A stretch of 64,000 nt of DNA from Anomaloglossus baeobatrachus (Eukaryota > Chordata > Amphibia > Anura > Aromobatidae): contig NC_134354.1 of assembly GCF_048569485.1 (NCBI RefSeq), positions 684,603,637 through 684,667,636 on the forward strand, written 5' to 3'. Position numbers and translations under genes: made by a program. Shown here piece after piece: positions 35,246-46,140 of the stretch (its first letter is position 1; the number at the start of each line of letters is the position of its first letter). The notes beneath the pieces were generated by a model. It ran no database searches and was not told where the DNA came from. It was given only the letters and a program-made list of their open reading frames with translations.

Positions 35246-35732
35246 GGCTGCTTTCACACATCCGGCTTGAGCTGTGCGGCTCAATCCGGCTGTGCAAGCT
35301 ATGCAACAGATGCGGTGAAAACACCGCATCCTTTGCATAAGTTTTTCCCATGCGGCCCGTCCGGTTTTTGCCGCTTGCGGCATGCTACTGAGCATGCGCA
35401 GTGGCAAAAACCGCATGCGTCGGCCGGATGCAGTTTTTGCTGCATCGCGCCGCATCCGGCCGCCATAGGCATGCATTGAAAAATGCGGCGCAATGCAGTT
35501 TTTTTGCCGCACGAAAAAACGTGCCAGGCAACGTTCCATCCGGCCGCCGCATCGGCTAAATCTGCCGCATGCGGCAAAAACCGGATGGAACGCAAGGCCT
35601 TGCAGCACAATGCGGCACTAATTAAAGTCTATGCAGAAAAAACGCAACCGGCAGCAAAAAAAAACAGTTGTGATTTTCCTGCAAAGTGCCGGATTGTGCC
35701 GCATTGCAGAAACCGGAGGTGTGAAAGCAGCC
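35246..35732. mobile_element. PIF/Harbinger-type MITE next to the autonomous Harbinger
   Basis: Ends GGCTGCTTTCACACATCCGG and CCGGAGGTGTGAAAGCAGCC, flanked by TTA at 35243-35245 and 35733-35735. The interior is rich in GCGGC/GCCGC and GCATGCG words. No coding capacity. Its right TTA is also the left TTA of the next element. Confidence 0.85.
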
Positions 35733-36093
35733 TTAGGCCTCTGCCACACTCACGTGTAAAAAACGTACGTTTGGTGTAGTCCGTTTTTTGTGTCCGTGTT
35801 CCGTATTTGCAGTCCGTTTTTCCCCTCCGTGTGGTGTCCGTATGCATATCGTGTGTCATACGTGTGTACGTGTGTGCGTTTTCCTGTGCGTGAAATACGT
35901 CAGTGTGTGTTCCGTGTGCAGTCCGTTTTTTGTGCGTGTTTCACATGTTTCACACATTGAGATAATGGTGATTACTTGGAATTAAATGACACATAGGTGT
36001 ATGTGATTAGGACATAAATATAAGTTAACTATAAACTGTTTCCTGCTTGTATTATGCCTTGGAGCACCTATGTGTTGAGACAAAATTGTCGCA

Positions 36094-37484
36094 ATGCCAT
36101 TATCCACGGAGGCCTTAGTGTTTTTATGTTGGATTATATCTCGTCGTTTTGGCGTTCGACGCCACATGTTGCAATATGATAATGTAAGAAGAACCAGATT
36201 GTGGGTGCATCCACTAATGATGATGCGGCCTATGCATGGTCATTTCCATACTTTATTTTTTGAGTTACGGAATTTCCCAGATAAGTTTTTTTCATACTGC
36301 CGGTTGTCAGTTGAGAGTTTTGATTACTTACTAAATATTTTACGACCTCATTTGCAACATCAGGACACTTGGATGCGGCTTTCCATTTCCCCAGAGGAGA
36401 GATTTATGGTGACTCTGAGGTATTATATTTGTTATTTTTGTAATTTGTGTAAATGTGTTATTTTTCACATTGAAATGTGTAATTGATCTTTATTGATCTA
36501 ATCTCATTTTTGATTCAATGTTTCTGTTTTCTTATGATTGTTTTAATTTAAAAAAACATAGTGTTAATTGTAAATCATTGTTTGTCTTGTTTTCATAGAT
36601 TCTTGGCGACTGGTCAATCTTTTAGTGCTTTACATTTTGATTTTTTGTTGGGTCGATCAACCATTGCCGTTATAGTACGTCACACATGCGACATGATATG
36701 GCAACATTTAAAAGAAGAAATGATGCCTCAGCCAAACAGAGAAGATTGGTTGAAAATCTCTAAGGGCTTCAAGGACTCTGTTGACTTTCCTAACTGCATA
36801 GGAGCTTTGGATGGCAAGCATTTCAGAGTAAAAAAGCCACCAAACTCTGGGTCACGTTATTTCAATTTTCATAAGTTTTTTTCCGTTGTTATTTTGGCAT
36901 TGGTTGACACAGAATACCGTTTTATTTATGCAGACATTGGGGCCTATGGTAGTGCCTCAGATGCCCGTATTTTCCGTTCATCAAGATTAGCCCAACGCCT
37001 GCAAGACAATTCATTATTGATCCCCCCTCCAGTTGCCCTACCTGGTACATCTGGACCGTTGGCACCATATGTGATGGTAGCAGATGCAGGATTTGCATTA
37101 TCCAAACATGTTATGCGACCATATCCAAGGAGATCCATTGATGACAGGAAACAGTACTTTAATAATCGGCTAACTAAAGCAAGACGTTATGTGGAGTGTG
37201 CATTTGGTATTTTAGCTAACAAATGGCGCATTTATCAGACAACGATTCAGTTGCAGCCAACCTTTGTCACATCTGTACTCAAGGCTACCATAGTGCTTCA
37301 CAATTACTGTCGGATACATGAAGGAGGAACTTATGTGGATGATGAATTTCAGATAAACCATGTTGTTAATCCCACAGGTGAACCTATGTCTCATAATTCC
37401 GTGACATCTGGTTTACAAATTAGAAATTTATTTACTGATTACTTTAATTGTTTTGATGATACTAATAATAGTGATGATTGTTAA
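36094..37484 (+). CDS. Harbinger transposase (DDE nuclease), two exons
   Basis: Cuts and joins transposon ends; related to vertebrate HARBI1. I read exon 1 as 36094-36419 and exon 2 as 36599-37484, with GT at 36420 and AG at 36597-36598. The 179-bp intron splits an Arg codon and restores the conserved run ERFMVTLR|FLATGQSF. The product is 403 aa. Visible signatures: FWVHP-like RLWVHP start region, SISPEERFMVTLR, DDE motifs D180 in GALDGKHF, D271 in VADAGF and E308 in YVECAFGILANKWRI. The start ATG follows a non-coding leader and gives the usual N-terminus before the RRHM...RLWVHP region. Length equals the family norm and I see no stop or frameshift. Its partner MADF gene converges on it from the right. 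Confidence 0.9.
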
Positions 37485-38304
37485 GATTGTGATGGTTTTT
37501 TGTTGATAAAAATATAAATTTTTTTTATTATAGGAACTTGGTTAAATTTTCTCAACATCTAAGAGCTTAAATCAAACTAGTATTAAAGGGCAAATGCGTT
37601 AATCATAAACTGACATTTCTGTTAGCAACATGGTTTTCTGAATGTTGTATGTATGTGTATGTACATTTCTGTGTTACTATCATGTTTTAGGAAACTTATT
37701 TTAAACTTACAACATTAATAATGTTAATCGTCTATTGAAAAAATGCAATATTATTAATAAATATCAATAATAAACATGTTTCTTTTCTTCAAAAACAGAA
37801 TCTTTTATTAAGAATAAGCATATTAATCCATAAAGTAAGGATGTTATTTTTTCACATCCACATTAAAAATGTACATATTGTTCATCTTGTGTTAAATTTT
37901 TCTAAATGTAAATTTTGATGGTATTCTTCATAACATACAAAATATACTTTACATACAAGAGTAATTGTAAAGAAAATGTGTGCATTGCTTACAATGTTGA
38001 AAAATGTCGGCCAATTACGTTGCTATCATGTTGGACATTGACATAGACCAAAAAATTGTAAACTGTGTTTTCAGAATATTAGAACTAATCTAACCATCAA
38101 ATTGGTTGGGTAAAAATGTGTTCATAAAATTACAAAAATAAAGGCCATAAAACATATATGTGATCCGTCACTAAGTATAATCACACATGTTTTTTAAATC
38201 TTTTCAACTCTGAGTTTGCACATTTTTGGAAATCCCTCTTTTTTAACATTTTGACACATTCATCAGATTTGTTGTTTGATTGTTAAGATTAACAAAAATG
38301 TGCA

Positions 38305-40618
38305 TCACAAGTCAACAAGATCTTCTAGTGAAGTAACCTGAGTGTTGCTGAGTATGTTGTTTTGTGTGGCCTCAGAAATGGTATTTTCAGGAATGGAAGC
38401 AGTTGTTTGCTGAACAACATTCCTATTACTAGCTACAGTAGTGTGTGGAACAGTCTGTTGCATGCTGGTTTGTCCCAACACATTGCCTGTGGTTGAGTAC
38501 ACCTGTGGATCTACATGGGTAATTGGGTATTGTGTGTGTGTATGTTGTTGACCTTGAGGATAGTTGACTGATGTTTGTAAGTGTGGTGTAGGTAACATAG
38601 TTGAGATTGGATAATGAGGCATCATGAATGATTGTGGGTATGTTGAACCTGGAAACAAATTAGGTAAACCACCAATATTTGTGGGTTGAGTAAAGTAACT
38701 AGTAGTTTGAGTTGGTTGTAAATTCATATAGTTCATGGGTTGCTGTGAGGTAGCACTTTGTACAGTGCTTAAGGCACCAGTATTGGTTGCAACATACCCT
38801 TGTCTAATTGGTGTTGGGAATAACGTACTTGAAGCAATTGAAGGTTGTCCAGATTGTTGTAATAGTGGATTATTGACTATTACAGTTGCCATTGTTGTTT
38901 GTGTTGAAATTGTATTTTGATTGTCTGTTGTGTTTGGGACTGTATGTTGTTGCATAATGGTACGCCAATTTTCTATGGCCTCATACACTCTCACTGGTTC
39001 CTGTTCTGCCTGACTAGCTGACAGTAGGGTAAGCATAGCAGCTCTTACACGTTCCTGCCTATCTGAAGGAATTTTGGTTAAGCTAGTAGATAAAGACCGA
39101 CAAAAACGCTCGGCATCTGTTTCTGGAATTAAAGTGTTCATTATGTGAATAATGCGTGTGTCAATTATTTCCGGTAAGGATCTCATTTCCTCAGGTCTGC
39201 GGATTCTTCTTGCACGTAGAGGTTGTGGTGCAAAACGTGGAAGTACATTTGTTTGTGTTGATTGTGTAGCTGGTGTGGTTGTTTGTTGCGTTGATGAGCC
39301 TTGGGTGTTGGTTTGTGCACTCTCTGTCCCACCCTCATGTGATTCATTTGCTGCATCTTGTTGAGTCTCAGGAATTTCAATGTCTTCTCTGGCAGGTTCT
39401 TGTTCTGATGCTGAGGTGGCTGTAGCAGAGGGACCTGCTGTTGGTTCATCATCTGATTCGTCAAGATTATCCTCCGTTCTATAAGAAATGAAAAAACAGA
39501 TTACAATCTTAACATTTATCTTTGTCCAATTATCTTCAGGGGGTTCTTTTTTTTTTTTTTTTTAAACAAAAAAAAAACTTACTGTGTAACTTCTAAGATG
39601 GGTGCTAGGAAGCTTATTTGTTCATAATAAATATATCTGCGTTTGCGGCCTTGGCTGGATGAGGATGGTATAGGGTTGTACTCCCTTCGGTACTGATCAC
39701 GGGCTGAACGCCAACGCCTTTTTACCAAGTCAACTGTGGAAAATAAAAAAATATGTCACTTGCAACATTCTCCATAAATCTGCACACATTAATTTAAATA
39801 ATGTTTGCGAAATGTAATATACAATTTAACACAATTATGTTGGTCAAATACTTTGGATTAAATATAATTTATTTAGATATTCTTCATTCAAAAACATGTT
39901 TAGACATTCACACATAACCAAATAATATTTCTGAATAATTATATTTTAAGTAATTGTCATCTATATTTAAATTATAATTTGGTGTTTTTGCAATGACATT
40001 TGGCTATCAATTACTAGAAATATTATTTGATACATGTAGGTAATGATATTGACATGTCATTTTAAACAATTTTATTTTAAAAAAAAAAAAATACAAGATT
40101 TTCAATTGTGATACTAAATTTAGACTAATACAACAGGGAATTTAAAAACACATGACAGTTTAATCAGTTAATTAAGTAAATTCATGAAGAATTCCAAGTC
40201 AGATTACAAATTTAAGTATACTTTGATTTTTGACACTTATGAAAGTTTGGTGATACTATGAAAAAATTGTACAGGAACTCAATATATTGAGTAGTACATA
40301 TACCAATTCTTCTCATAGGATTTTACACTAAAAGACAACATAACTATGCCAAAACAATCACAGTTTGAAAGTATGAAAAAATCCAAATATAGATATTACA
40401 TAAATAACTATAAAAAAATACAACAACTTACCATATTTAGCACGCTTTGCAGGAGAACATCTAGACCATGCATTATTGGGGTACACTTCCTCAGCTACTT
40501 GATTCCAATGGCGCTCAACTGTCAGTCGGTCATGGTAACCATCTACACGTGTATCCCATAATGGTGGGTGAGTCTCGACAGCTGTTATAAGTTTCTCCGT
40601 GTCCACCCGTGGTGCCAT
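38305..40618 (-). CDS. Harbinger MADF/BESS DNA-binding protein, three exons
   Basis: The second protein of Harbinger elements, which in studied systems binds the transposon ends and brings the transposase to the nucleus. My gene model on minus: exon 1 40618-40432, exon 2 39733-39583, exon 3 39478-38305, each intron starting GTAAG and ending AG; the joined length is 1512 nt, exactly in frame, 503 aa plus stop. Residues about 7-112 form a MADF domain (TEKLITAVETHPPLWD..., then LVKRRWRSARDQYRREYN and RRYIYYEQISFL). Residues about 230-270 look like a BESS motif (DAERFCRSLSTSLTKI...). The remainder, about 271-503, is a low-complexity Thr/Gln/Asn/Pro-rich tail. No stop or frameshift is seen. Confidence 0.85.
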
Positions 40619-41194
40619 TATTATATTTCGAAGACGAAAGTTTGCTCAAAATAGATCTTGCAATACACAGAACTACAACTTCTTGCTTGCTCACTCCTTC
40701 TGCAAATGCACAGTTAGTTTTGTGCAAAAAAATATGTTAGCTACGCCACCTGAAAGTATTTCAGAGTGTAACAAACTTTCTAATTAAAACACGGACACGG
40801 ACCACACGGATAGCATACGGAGGCCATCCGTATCACGTACGTGTAAACACGGACCCATAGGATTTAATGGATCCGTGAGGACGTGATGCCGGTGGAAAAC
40901 GGACATGTCAGCGCTTTTTCGACACGCTCAAACGTACGCACGGAACGGACACACGCTCCGTGCGCAAACACTGACGTGAGGCTTTTTAGATTAAAAATAG
41001 TATGTCAACATCAGCACGTGTCTCCGGTACGTGCAAAAAATGCCAAAAACGTACCGGAGGCACGGATGTGTGGCGCAGGCCTTAGGCTGTTATAATGAGG
41101 GACCACCCCATACCTTTTGAGATTTCCCAGCCCTAACCCCATTTTTGGAAGGAGGAATGGAGAATCATCTTTCCCTTTTCTGATTACTCAGTTC

Positions 41195-41700
41195 TAGTGT
41201 TGAGCGAGTATGCTTGTCACTACTCGGTACTCGCACGAGTATCACTGTACTCGGGCTACTCGGCGGGTACCGAGTAATTTCGCGATACTCATGCTGTACT
41301 CGTGGTCTTCATGTTGGCGCTCTTTTGAGAGCCAGCCCTCATGCAGGGATTGGCTGGCAGACCGCAATGCCACAGCCCTGTTACTTGTGGAATTGCAGTG
41401 ATTGGCCGGCCCTCACAGAATGACCGTGCCTTTAGTCCGACACTTCCCCGCTCGGCTACGGCCCCTCCCGCACTCCACTCCGCGTGTATATATATATGCA
41501 CGCTTACACACACACGCACGTTTTTTTTTTTAATTTACAGTTTTATGGTTTCTACATGCTGCCGGTGGTCATTTCACAAAAATACTCGGGTCTCCCATAG
41601 GATAACATTGGACTCGGTGCTCGGGCCGAGTACACGAGTATCTTGGGATGCTCGGCCCGAGCCTCGAGCACCCGAGCTTTTTAGTACTCGCTCATCACTA
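41195..41700. mobile_element. hAT-type MITE with exact 8-bp TSD
   Basis: Ends TAGTGTTGAGCGAGTA and TACTCGCTCATCACTA, flanked by CTCAGTTC at 41187-41194 and 41701-41708. The subterminal regions are packed with actcg/cgagt words. The middle has a poly(T) run and short non-coding sequence. It shares the TGAGCG terminal core with the two giant elements. Confidence 0.9.
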
Positions 41701-41708
41701 CTCAGTTC

Positions 41709-42560
41709 CTTTATCACCAGCCTTTTTTTTACTACATCACAATGCTATCCTGATGAAATCTTATTGAGTCCTCATAGTGAAACACCTGGTAAATGCCACA
41801 AGTGCCTGGTGGACAGCTCTGTGGAGAAAAGCACAACCTCCTAATGAAACTTTGGCTCCAAAACATGCAAGATCTTTGATTCATGGAGTATCTGATCTCT
41901 CAATTGCATACACATCATGATGACTTTCTGAAGAAGGGACATTATTGGTTAGAAAAGCAACATTCAGACGAGTATAAAGCATTTTTGACTATATAGCCAT
42001 CTCCTTACAAGATGATGGGCACTCATGGGGTGGAATAAGGATGCAGTTATGCTCATTTCTCTATCAACAGGCTGAGTTGTATTATACGTGTGTATCTGCT
42101 AAGGCGACAAGCTATCTTACATTTTATTTGTCATCAATTTTTTTATAATTATAACCTATTATAATGGTAAACTACATGAACTATATATGCAAATCTATAG
42201 TAAGAAAAAGTACAGCATTTAATACTCAGACATCGAGTAACCTTATGGACTCCCCGCCAGACACAGATAAGCATGCTCCAAACTAATGGGCTTCAACTGT
42301 GCTGATAATGTAGCTTTATCTATGACCAGCAGTGTAAAAACGCCACTCGTCTAACAGCTATAGGTTAACATACCGAAATTTAAAGCAGCTAATCCCCAAG
42401 TACTGTTTCTATGGTCCATTAACATAATAGCATAATGGGATTGCATGTATACCTAATGTGTGTCATGTCAATGAACAAAATATTCAGCAATCCACAGGTA
42501 TCATATACGTGTCCTATTCCCATTACTAGGACAGCCGGATGATGGTACATGTCCCAGCAC
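41709..42560. other. Unassigned stretch
   Basis: I see no gene and no repeat ends that I can pair. Confidence 0.3.
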
Positions 42561-42574
42561 ATATGTATAGATTA

Positions 42575-42939
42575 CATAAAGCTGAGTGGAGGATACCGGG
42601 CACCGCTGATCCCTGTATGGCTGACAAAGCTGTGCTTTCAGGCAGGTGGAGACCTGGGTGCGTGTCCCAAAGCAAAGGCGATACAAGATCCACAATGAAG
42701 AGATGAAAGGTCGCACTCCAAAGGTCGAATAAAATATTTTTCTTTTTATTCCACGATCACATCAGGGGTACAGGTAGTGAGGGAGGATGAGGGTGTGCCA
42801 CGTCGGACGACGGCAGCCGTTTCGCAAGTAACCTTGCTTCTACGGGTCCAGTGGCACTGGATGTAGATGTGATCGTGGAATAAAAAGAAAAATATTTTAT
42901 TCGACCTTTGGAGTGCGACCTTTCATCTCTTCATTGTGA
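42575..42939 (+). mobile_element. Hairpin-ended retroposon-like element 3 (14-bp TSD)
   Basis: ATATGTATAGATTA flanks it at 42561-42574 and 42940-42953. A unique head (42575-42690) is followed by a perfect 73-bp inverted repeat (42691-42763 with 42866-42938) around a loop that holds the TGCGAAACGG-like core. AATAAAA is in both arms. No coding frame. Confidence 0.75.
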
Positions 42940-42953
42940 ATATGTATAGATTA

Positions 42954-43773
42954 TCAACACCAAAAACGCAACCAATGTTTGGGAATAAATTCAGTTAAAT
43001 ATAAATCACCAACAAATTATGCGATTGCATATAAAACCAATTTTTATTAAATATAAAACATTAAAAATGCCAACATAGACAAAATGTCTCCAGCAAACGG
43101 ACCCCTCAAAGGGTAAATATGTACTAAAAAATTATGTTGGGAACACCAGGTCAAAGAATCGCGCAAAAAATCCCCCCGTATAGACAAAGGAATAATATCT
43201 ATGTATAGATTAAAAGTACATAAAGGTAACACAAGTGTGTGGTTGTAAAATTATAATGGTTACAATTAACCATAAAAAGACATAATTGCAACAATATACC
43301 TACAGGGGAACAGTAGACAAAAGTAAATGGTGTCCCACACCCTCTCCAACGTACGTATCGCACTGGTAGAGCTTCTTCTAGGACTTGTAGCGCTCCTGGA
43401 AAAAGCGCTACAAGTGCGAAACATGCGTTGGAGAGGGTGTGGGACACCATTTACTTTTGTCTACTGTTCCCCTGTAGGTATATTGTTGTGATTATGTCTT
43501 TTTATGGTTAATTGTAACAATTATACTTTTACAACCGCACACTTGTGTTGCCTTTATGTACTCTTAATCTATACATATATATTATTCCTTTGTCTATACG
43601 GGGGGGATTTTTTGCGTGATTCTTTGACCTGGTCTTCCCAACATCAATTTTTGGTACATATTTACCCTTTGAGGGGTCCGTTTGCTGGAGACATCTTGTC
43701 TATGTTGGCATTTTTAATGTTTTATATTTAATAAAAATTGGTTTTATATGCAATCGCATAATTTATTGGTGAC
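42954..43773 (+). mobile_element. Hairpin-ended retroposon-like element 4
   Basis: A short head (42954-43005) is followed by arms of about 370 bp (43006 inwards, 43772 inwards) that I judge about 95% identical, meeting near 43390 around the core AAGCGCTACAAGTGCGAAAC. The right flank ATATGTGTAGAT (43774-43785) matches the left flank ATATGTATAGAT (42940-42951) in 11 of 12 positions, a plausible duplication. ORFs of 60-83 aa across the arms are mirror products of the palindrome. Confidence 0.7.
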
Positions 43774-43785
43774 ATATGTGTAGAT

Positions 43786-44238
43786 GCCGCATCATCTGCA
43801 TCGCTCATCTCCCATTGTTTAAAAAGAACCAACCATCATGATTTTACAATATGAACTAAAGGCAGTGCCAAACAGGCACTAAGATGCTGAATCCACATAT
43901 ACCTGTTGTAGAAAGATCGGTTTCTTTGTTGATGAAAAATCTTTAACCAAAGTTGCAGAAATGCACTTCACATTAACTGATGTGCAACAGGGGTGGGCCT
44001 TTGTGGGTTGGGTCCTCAGCGTTTATTCCTCCTCCTGGCTTGCCCCTTTTCTTAATTTGAATATCGCGCCCTGCTGCCATTGCTGTTGCCACAGTAATTG
44101 TGTTTACATTAAAATGACACCGGAGTCCGCGCATATGCGTACCACGATCTCCGATGCCATTTTATTGAAGACACCGTGGTGAAGACTATGAAAGGCATCG
44201 GCACATGCACAGATTTTTTTTTTTTACATCTGTGCATG
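43786..44238. mobile_element. Possible MITE fragment, truncated
   Basis: From about 43818 the sequence reads TTAAAAAGAACCAACCATCATG, in the style of a TTAA-type MITE end. No partner end is seen before the solo LTR. There is no gene. Confidence 0.3.
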
Positions 44239-45486
44239 TGTGACGCCCTGGGCAAGCCAGGGGTCACAGGTAATGACATCACCACACCCTACACCCTGGT
44301 TAGGTACACCTAAGCTAGACCTGAAATCCTTGTTGCCTTCCTCCAGGGGCTGATGTCCACACCAGGGGGTGGGCCAGGCGGTTGGCTCCGCCCACCGAGG
44401 AGTTCACAGTCCTGGAGGCGGGAAAACACAGGCAGTCAGAAAAAGTTAGAGTTTGGAGGAGGAAGTGAGAGGAGAGATTAGGTTTGGAGTTTGAAGTAGA
44501 AGGAGGGAAAAGTAGTGAAAGAGAAAAAGTGACAGTTTGAAAGCCTGAAGTTAGTCCGGGTGTGTGCCCCGGACAGAGACAGCAAGGTTAGCAGACGGCG
44601 GTGACCGTCTGCAGTGGAGTCTGATCGGAGGTTGCCGAAAGGACCGTGGACGGGTGGTGGCCCGGCGGTACCGGACCGGTATACAAGGAGAAGCCAGCAC
44701 CATTGGCAGGGGCCTTTCGGATCCCGGCAAGGCTTGGAGTCGCCGTGAATTTGCCAAATCCGTCAGTGAAGGGGACCTCCGGGTCTCCAAACAACTAAGT
44801 CCCGATTGAAGGCAACCGTCCAACCGTATGAGAGAGACACCGCCACCGCCAAGGCACCAGTTTCTCAGGGCCAGCGCCTGCGGGCAAAGAGGGGCTCCTC
44901 TGGCCCATATCCAAGTCGGGGAGCGGGTTACCGGTGGGAAACCATCACTACCAACATTGAACTCAGGTGCAGGGAAAGAGACAGTCACCGTTAACTACCG
45001 GGGAAAAGCAACAGCAGCCGTCCGTGGGAACCGTCTTGCCAGCCGTGTGTTTTACCGAGAACTGTGTCAACGTCTCAGGCTGAGTGAGTACCACCGTGTC
45101 ATGAGGCACAGTGCTGCCCCCGCGACCCTGCACCTCACCAGGCCCCGCACCTGGCCCGCCATCCCTCATCCTCCACCCCATCACTGGGCCCCGGGACAAC
45201 CAACTCCTACCCACGGAGGGGAGAACTAACAACTCTGCTGCTCCCTGTCACCGCTCCCGGGATCCCCATACAGAGCAGCGGTGGTGTCCACACAATCACC
45301 ACAACCGTGGGTGGTGTCACGGACAATAAATCCCCAAAACCAAACCCCTTTTCACTCACGGGCGAGGAGCGCCGCTCGAGTCCCCGGGATCCGGCCCATC
45401 GCTCAAGCCACCGAGCCGCAGAGGCCGCAGCGGCAGCCGGACCCCAGCAGTGGGAGAGCGCAGCGTCCCCTCCTCCACCCGCGACA
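44239..45486 (+). mobile_element. Solo LTR, Gypsy-like, 4-bp TSD
   Basis: Starts TGTGACGCCC and ends CCGCGACA; CATG lies at 44235-44238 and 45487-45490. AATAAA is present near 45327. Several GC-rich frames of 60-145 aa on both strands are shadows of base composition. No internal region remains, so this is a recombined, single-LTR fossil. Confidence 0.75.
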
Positions 45487-45519
45487 CATGCGCTCATGCT
45501 GTTCATAATCTTCACCGCA

Positions 45520-46136
45520 ATGTCTTCAATAAAATGGTGCCGGAGATTTTTATTCCACCCCCTCCCTCACAAAACCCAGTCTCTATTCTATGCCCCCTCA
45601 CACTTTTCTCCCCCCAAAATTTACTGTTTTTATATACACCCTCCCCCCTCGCTCACCAAACTGTATTCTTATACATTTTTGACTCTCTCCCCCTACTATT
45701 TCTTCATGAATTCCCCACTTTCCTAGCTCACCATACTTTATCTTCTCACATTCTCCCTTCACTTTCCATACTGTCTACTCATACATACCCTCCCTCCCCA
45801 TATTGTTAATGCACACATTTCCTCCCTGCTCCCCATACAGTTTCCTTATACATTCCCTCCTCCACTCCTCATATTGTGTCCACACCTACTCCCCACCCCG
45901 TGCACCATGCTGTTTTTCATATATCCCTGCATACTGTGTCTGCAACCACTCTCTCACCTCACTTTCCATAGTATCTCCTCATATATCCCTCCTTCCTATA
46001 CATTTAATGCACACATTTCCTCCCTGCTCCCCATACTGTTTTCACAAATGTCCCCCCTCGTTCCCCATAATGTTTTCGCACCTACACCCTGCTCACCATA
46101 CTATTTTATCATATATTCCCCCTTCCCCATTCTGTG
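45520..46136. repeat. Degenerate C-rich minisatellite, first block
   Basis: Loose tandem repeats of roughly 40 bp on the pattern ccccatactgtttcctcatac + atccctcccctc, with much drift. It continues after the LTR insertion at 47208-47450. Long frames of Pro/Ser/His-rich residues on plus are artefacts. Confidence 0.65.
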
Positions 46137-46140
46137 TCCT

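Larger units (their letters stand above)
35736..41081. mobile_element. Autonomous PIF/Harbinger transposon, apparently complete
   Basis: 5346 bp with ends GGCCTCTGCCACAC and GTGTGGCGCAGGCC and TTA on both sides (35733-35735, 41082-41084). Subterminal blocks on both ends are filled with gtccgt / acggac words (35780-35940; 40790-41060), likely protein-binding repeats. Inside are two convergent genes: the transposase on plus (36094-37484) and the MADF protein on minus (40618-38305), both open across well-formed GT-AG introns. The non-coding spacers 37485-38304 and 39734-40431 hold nothing else I can see. Intact ends and frames suggest a young copy. Confidence 0.9.

Noticed and set aside
36944-37394. 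Minus-strand frames of 60-64 residues
   Set aside because: Shadows of the Harbinger transposase exon 2 on the other strand.
44551-44988. 145-residue minus-strand frame with several companions
   Set aside because: Lies wholly in the solo LTR 44239-45486 with competing frames on both strands; composition effect.
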